A stretch of DNA of 16,879 bases from Suilimivivens sp963638365. GTDB lineage: Bacteria > Bacillota > Clostridia > Lachnospirales > Lachnospiraceae. Below, piece by piece: positions 14,056 to 16,879 of the stretch. Each line of letters starts with the position of its first letter. The first letter of the stretch is position 1. Both the position numbers and the translations under genes were made by a program. The notes beneath the pieces were generated by a model. The model saw only the letters and a list, made by a program, of their open reading frames with translations. It was not told the origin of the DNA and ran no database searches. The stretch spans positions 1 to 16,879 of the forward strand of contig CAVHRK010000046.1 of NCBI GenBank assembly GCA_963638365.1, in the 5' to 3' direction.

Positions 14056-14487
14056 ATGAAAAGTGATGATAAGAATGTATTACGTGAGGTGCAGAAAAAT
14101 ACGCAGATGGCAATGCAGGCCATTGATTCCATCAGCAGTAAAATTTATGATGACACCTTATCGGCACAGGTGACGAAAGACAGTATGAAATATGGGGAGA
14201 TCTACAACCGGGCAACCAATGAGCTCCTGCAGGGAAAGGCAGAGTGTTACAAGGAAACCGGATATCAGGAAATGATGCTGCGCGGGGCAATTAAAGCGAA
14301 TACCATGCTCAATTCCAGTACCAGTCATGTGGCGGAGCTTCTGATTCAGGGAACGAACCGTGGATTAACCGATATGTGGAAAATTATGAATCACTGTGAG
14401 AATGCAGGTGACCGTTCCGTGGAGATCGCCAAAGAACTGATGGATTTTGAAGAAAAGAGCATTGAAAAACTCAAAGAGTACCTATAA
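14056..14487 (+). CDS. Hypothetical all-helical protein (143 aa)
   Basis: Soluble, no signal peptide. Strongly helical composition throughout with no prolines, and recognisable blocks KYGEIYNRATNELLQGK (45-61), LNSSTSHVAELLIQGTNRGL (85-104) and SVEIAKELMDFEEKSIEKLK (121-140). The pattern suggests a four-helix-bundle-like fold; I recognise the type as a conserved Clostridia protein of unknown role but cannot name a domain. Start after AGAAAGGGG (14037-14045), 10 bases upstream. Probably monocistronic: a terminator lies ahead and the gdhA promoter lies behind. A T-run follows the stop but no clear stem is seen. Confidence 0.78.
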   Translation: MKSDDKNVLREVQKNTQMAMQAIDSISSKIYDDTLSAQVTKDSMKYGEIYNRATNELLQGKAECYKETGYQEMMLRGAIKANTMLNSSTSHVAELLIQGTNRGLTDMWKIMNHCENAGDRSVEIAKELMDFEEKSIEKLKEYL

Positions 14488-14504
14488 ATTTTTTTGAATA
14501 TTTT

Positions 14505-14542
14505 TCACAAAATTTTATCACAAATTTTTAACACTTTAGTGT
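14505..14542. promoter_or_regulatory. Tandem 13-mers and palindrome upstream of the gdhA promoter
   Basis: TCACAAAATTTTA (14505-14517) is followed at once by TCACAAATTTTTA (14518-14530), one mismatch apart, then by the palindrome ACACTTTAGTGT (14531-14542). This ends 10 bases before the -35. The A/T tracts could be an UP element; the palindrome could be an operator. No binding protein can be named. Confidence 0.45.
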
Positions 14543-14552
14543 AAGAAAATGC

Positions 14553-14581
14553 TTGAAAGGGAAAAAAATCTGATATATAAT
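14553..14581 (+). promoter_or_regulatory. Promoter of gdhA
   Basis: TTGAAA (14553-14558), 17 bases, perfect TATAAT (14576-14581). Predicted start about 14588, giving a leader of roughly 80 bases. Confidence 0.8.
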
Positions 14582-14598
14582 AGCAACAGATTGAGAAA

Positions 14599-14637
14599 AC
14601 GGTATACTACATCATGGATTGTATACAAGGATACCGT
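14599..14637 (+). promoter_or_regulatory. Leader hairpin of gdhA
   Basis: ACGGTAT (14599-14605) pairs perfectly with ATACCGT (14631-14637). The loop contains TTGTATACAA (14619-14628), a 10-base palindrome whose GTATAC also matches GTATAC at 14602-14607, so alternative pairings exist. It ends 16 bases before the AAAGGAGG site (14654-14661). It matches no riboswitch class I know. Confidence 0.45.
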
Positions 14638-14669
14638 GCCACAACAAACATTTAAAGGAGGACATGACA

Positions 14670-16016
<1,347 letters not shown>

Positions 16017-16054
16017 TAGTAAAAATGCACAAAAAATTGAAGAAATGATGAAAT

Positions 16055-16094
16055 GCCGGATGGACCAGAAATGGCTTGAATCCGGCGTTTTTTT
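16055..16094 (+). terminator. Rho-independent terminator of gdhA
   Basis: Stem GCCGGAT (16055-16061) with ATCCGGC (16080-16086), a small inner CCA-GAAA-TGG hairpin (16065-16074), and seven T (16088-16094). Confidence 0.92.
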
Positions 16095-16331
16095 GTTTAA
16101 AACTATTTCATGCCCTTGTGCAGAATACACAACAATTTTAGGACGCAAAAAACAATAATGTACATATAATATACTTAAAAGTTACACGTAATATACAGTG
16201 AGGTTTTCATATCACAGGAAAGAAAATGTAAAAGAGCAAGTAATTTGAATAAATATTTAGAAAAGGTTATGAGTCGTATGATTGCAGGATTTGTAGTGAA
16301 AGAAATGCTTTATATCATTTACAAAAAATGT
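16095..16331. other. AT-rich intergenic stretch
   Basis: No convincing gene, RNA or repeat. It contains a TATAAT (16165-16170) without a matching -35. A short open frame (TTG 16245 or ATG 16269, stop at 16344-16346) encodes up to 33 residues with an amphipathic look; its ribosome binding site is weak, so I do not call it. Confidence 0.5.
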
Positions 16332-16360
16332 TTGACTAAACTATAAAAATTGCATATACT
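16332..16360 (+). promoter_or_regulatory. Promoter of the antitoxin RNA / toxin transcript
   Basis: TTGACT (16332-16337), 17 bases, TATACT (16355-16360), with TGC before the -10 (extended). Predicted start about 16367, which is the first base of a GAGA-tetraloop hairpin. Strong for its match to consensus. Confidence 0.75.
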
Positions 16361-16366
16361 ATAGAT

Positions 16367-16503
16367 GAACAAAGAGATTTGTTCAGTGCGAATAACGCTT
16401 CGAATTTTATTCACTTGTATGTTTGGTCTCCGCGAATGACGGGACTTGAATTTAGAATATCATTCACTTGAAGAGTTTAAGGCCACCTTTTTGGTGGCTT
16501 TAA
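16367..16503 (+). ncRNA. Candidate type III antitoxin RNA (CptI-like)
   Basis: A non-coding stretch between a strong promoter and a terminator, directly ahead of a toxin-like gene. It begins with GAACAAA-GAGA-TTTGTTC (16367-16384), a perfect 7-bp hairpin. Two imperfect repeats follow. Each has GCGAAT(A/G)ACG (16388-16397 and 16432-16441, 44 bases apart), then GAATTT (16402-16407 and 16448-16453), then TTCACTTG (16410-16417 and 16463-16470). The first copy is about 9 bases shorter in the middle. Type III antitoxins are tandem RNA repeats of roughly 35-45 bases between the promoter and a leaky terminator; CptI members have only about two repeats, which fits. The divergence between the copies leaves open that the antitoxin is degenerate. 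Confidence 0.6.
16477..16503 (+). terminator. Terminator between antitoxin RNA and toxin gene
   Basis: TTAAGGCCACC (16477-16487) pairs with GGTGGCTTTAA (16493-16503) through 11 bp including one G-U; loop TTTTT. Only a short T-run (16499-16501) is in the stem end, so it should be partly leaky, as in type III systems where it sets the RNA-to-toxin ratio. Confidence 0.75.
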
Positions 16504-16548
16504 CTATTTCTGAGAATAATAACGAAAGCAATTTGAGGAGATGCATAG

Positions 16549-16836
16549 GTGCAATTAGTAAAAGTAGGGGAACAGTTTTACCAGGAATGTAAAAAAAACG
16601 GGACAGACAAAGAATTACTATTTAATAAAAGTGGCAGACCCTGTGTTTTAATTGTGAAATTAAAATACAAAGGACAAAACCATAAATTTGTAGTACCACT
16701 TCGCTCTAATATTTCAGCCAATACTCCCAGGAATCAATATTTTGCTCTTCCACCCAATTCTGCAACGAAATCTGGAAACAGACATGGCGTGCATTATATA
16801 AAATTATTTCCGATAGATAGTAAGTGTTTATGCTAA
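16549..16836 (+). CDS. CptN/ToxN-like type III toxin (endoribonuclease), C-terminally truncated
   Basis: 95 residues from a GTG at 16549, 8 bases after GAGGAG (16535-16540). It contains FYQECKKNG (10-18), ELLFNKSGRPCVLIVKLKY (22-40), HKFVVPLRSNI (45-55), YFALPP (64-69) and GNRHGVHYIKLFPI (76-89). RPCVLIV plus a VPLRSNI-type block plus an IKLFPI block is, to my reading, the order of the type III toxin superfamily (ToxN/CptN/TenpN), RNases with a MazF-like fold. Family members run to about 150 or more residues, so roughly the last third is missing. The stop falls where IS-like sequence begins (about 16831), so it is probably interrupted. The antitoxin-like RNA and leaky terminator upstream support the call. 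Most likely inactive. Confidence 0.65.
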   Translation: MQLVKVGEQFYQECKKNGTDKELLFNKSGRPCVLIVKLKYKGQNHKFVVPLRSNISANTPRNQYFALPPNSATKSGNRHGVHYIKLFPIDSKCLC

Positions 16837-16879
16837 TCTAAAATTAGGTCACATGGCTCATTGAAAATTAGGTCACCCC
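16831..16879. mobile_element. Probable end of an insertion sequence, cut by the window edge
   Basis: AAAATTAGGTCAC occurs twice, at 16840-16852 and 16864-16876, 24 bases apart, immediately after the premature stop of the toxin gene. Several copies of a short direct repeat near the terminus are typical of IS21-family elements, which also start with TG; TG at 16831-16832 would make the last codon (TGC) and the stop part of the element. No transposase is visible because the window ends 3 bases later. Confidence 0.45.

Noticed and set aside
16245..16346. Possible 25-33 residue peptide in the gap after gdhA
   Set aside because: Weak ribosome binding site, non-ATG start needed for the longer form, no family recognised, and it runs into the promoter at 16332-16360.
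16385..16503. Riboswitch upstream of the last gene
   Set aside because: I compared it with the purine, T-box, c-di-GMP, fluoride, ZTP, glutamine and preQ1 patterns I know and saw no conserved core; the repeat structure and toxin context fit an antitoxin RNA better.
16101..16510. Direct repeat AACTATTTC at 16101-16109 and 16502-16510 as attachment sites of a toxin-antitoxin island
   Set aside because: Nine bases in AT-rich DNA can easily recur by chance, and no integrase or conserved core supports it.

Overview
The window looks like chromosomal DNA of a low-to-moderate-GC Gram-positive anaerobe of the class Clostridia, most likely a Lachnospiraceae gut bacterium (Roseburia/Coprococcus/Blautia/Agathobacter type). 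This is inferred from strong AGGAGG-type ribosome binding sites, TTGACA/TATAAT promoters, U-tailed terminators, a DUF5688-like protein, a glutamate dehydrogenase very like the Clostridium symbiosum enzyme, and a CptIN-like type III toxin-antitoxin locus. All supported genes are on the + strand.

Layout. 61-760: a 37-residue OadG-like membrane peptide, then nrdR with its own promoter and terminator. 799-5828: a five-gene Dpp/Opp/Nik-type ABC importer (lipoprotein, two permeases, two compact ATPases). Its probable promoter is built into the nrdR terminator, with a palindrome at the predicted transcription start. 5921-6455: a small unknown gene with its own promoter and terminator. 6456-6596: a patch of structured short repeats. 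6614-9734: a tightly coupled yqeG-aroE-aroK-aroQ set (11, 14 and 4 bp overlaps) followed by efp and a terminator. 9768-10819: an array of a short AT-rich repeat, then a DUF5688-like gene broken by a run of 77 N that looks like an assembly artefact. 10831-11003: a tRNA-Arg(CCG) enclosed by a 20-bp inverted repeat. 11030-13845: a membrane-anchored two-SH3-domain protein and a Gfo/Idh/MocA oxidoreductase with an odd repetitive tail. 14056-16094: a small helical unknown protein and gdhA (NADP type), which has an elaborate upstream region and a leader hairpin. 16332-16879: promoter, short imperfect RNA repeats, terminator and a toxin-like gene. This is the arrangement of a type III toxin-antitoxin system. 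The toxin gene stops early, at what appears to be the end of an insertion sequence at the window edge.

How the genes work together: AroE, AroK and AroQ are consecutive or near-consecutive shikimate-pathway enzymes (AroQ makes 3-dehydroshikimate, AroE reduces it, AroK phosphorylates shikimate). GdhA assimilates ammonium. The importer brings in peptides or a small chelate. NrdR controls ribonucleotide reductase genes located elsewhere. The points most worth a second look are the truncated CptIN-like locus, the helix around the tRNA, and the false-looking gap. All functional calls come from reading motifs by eye; no database search was run.
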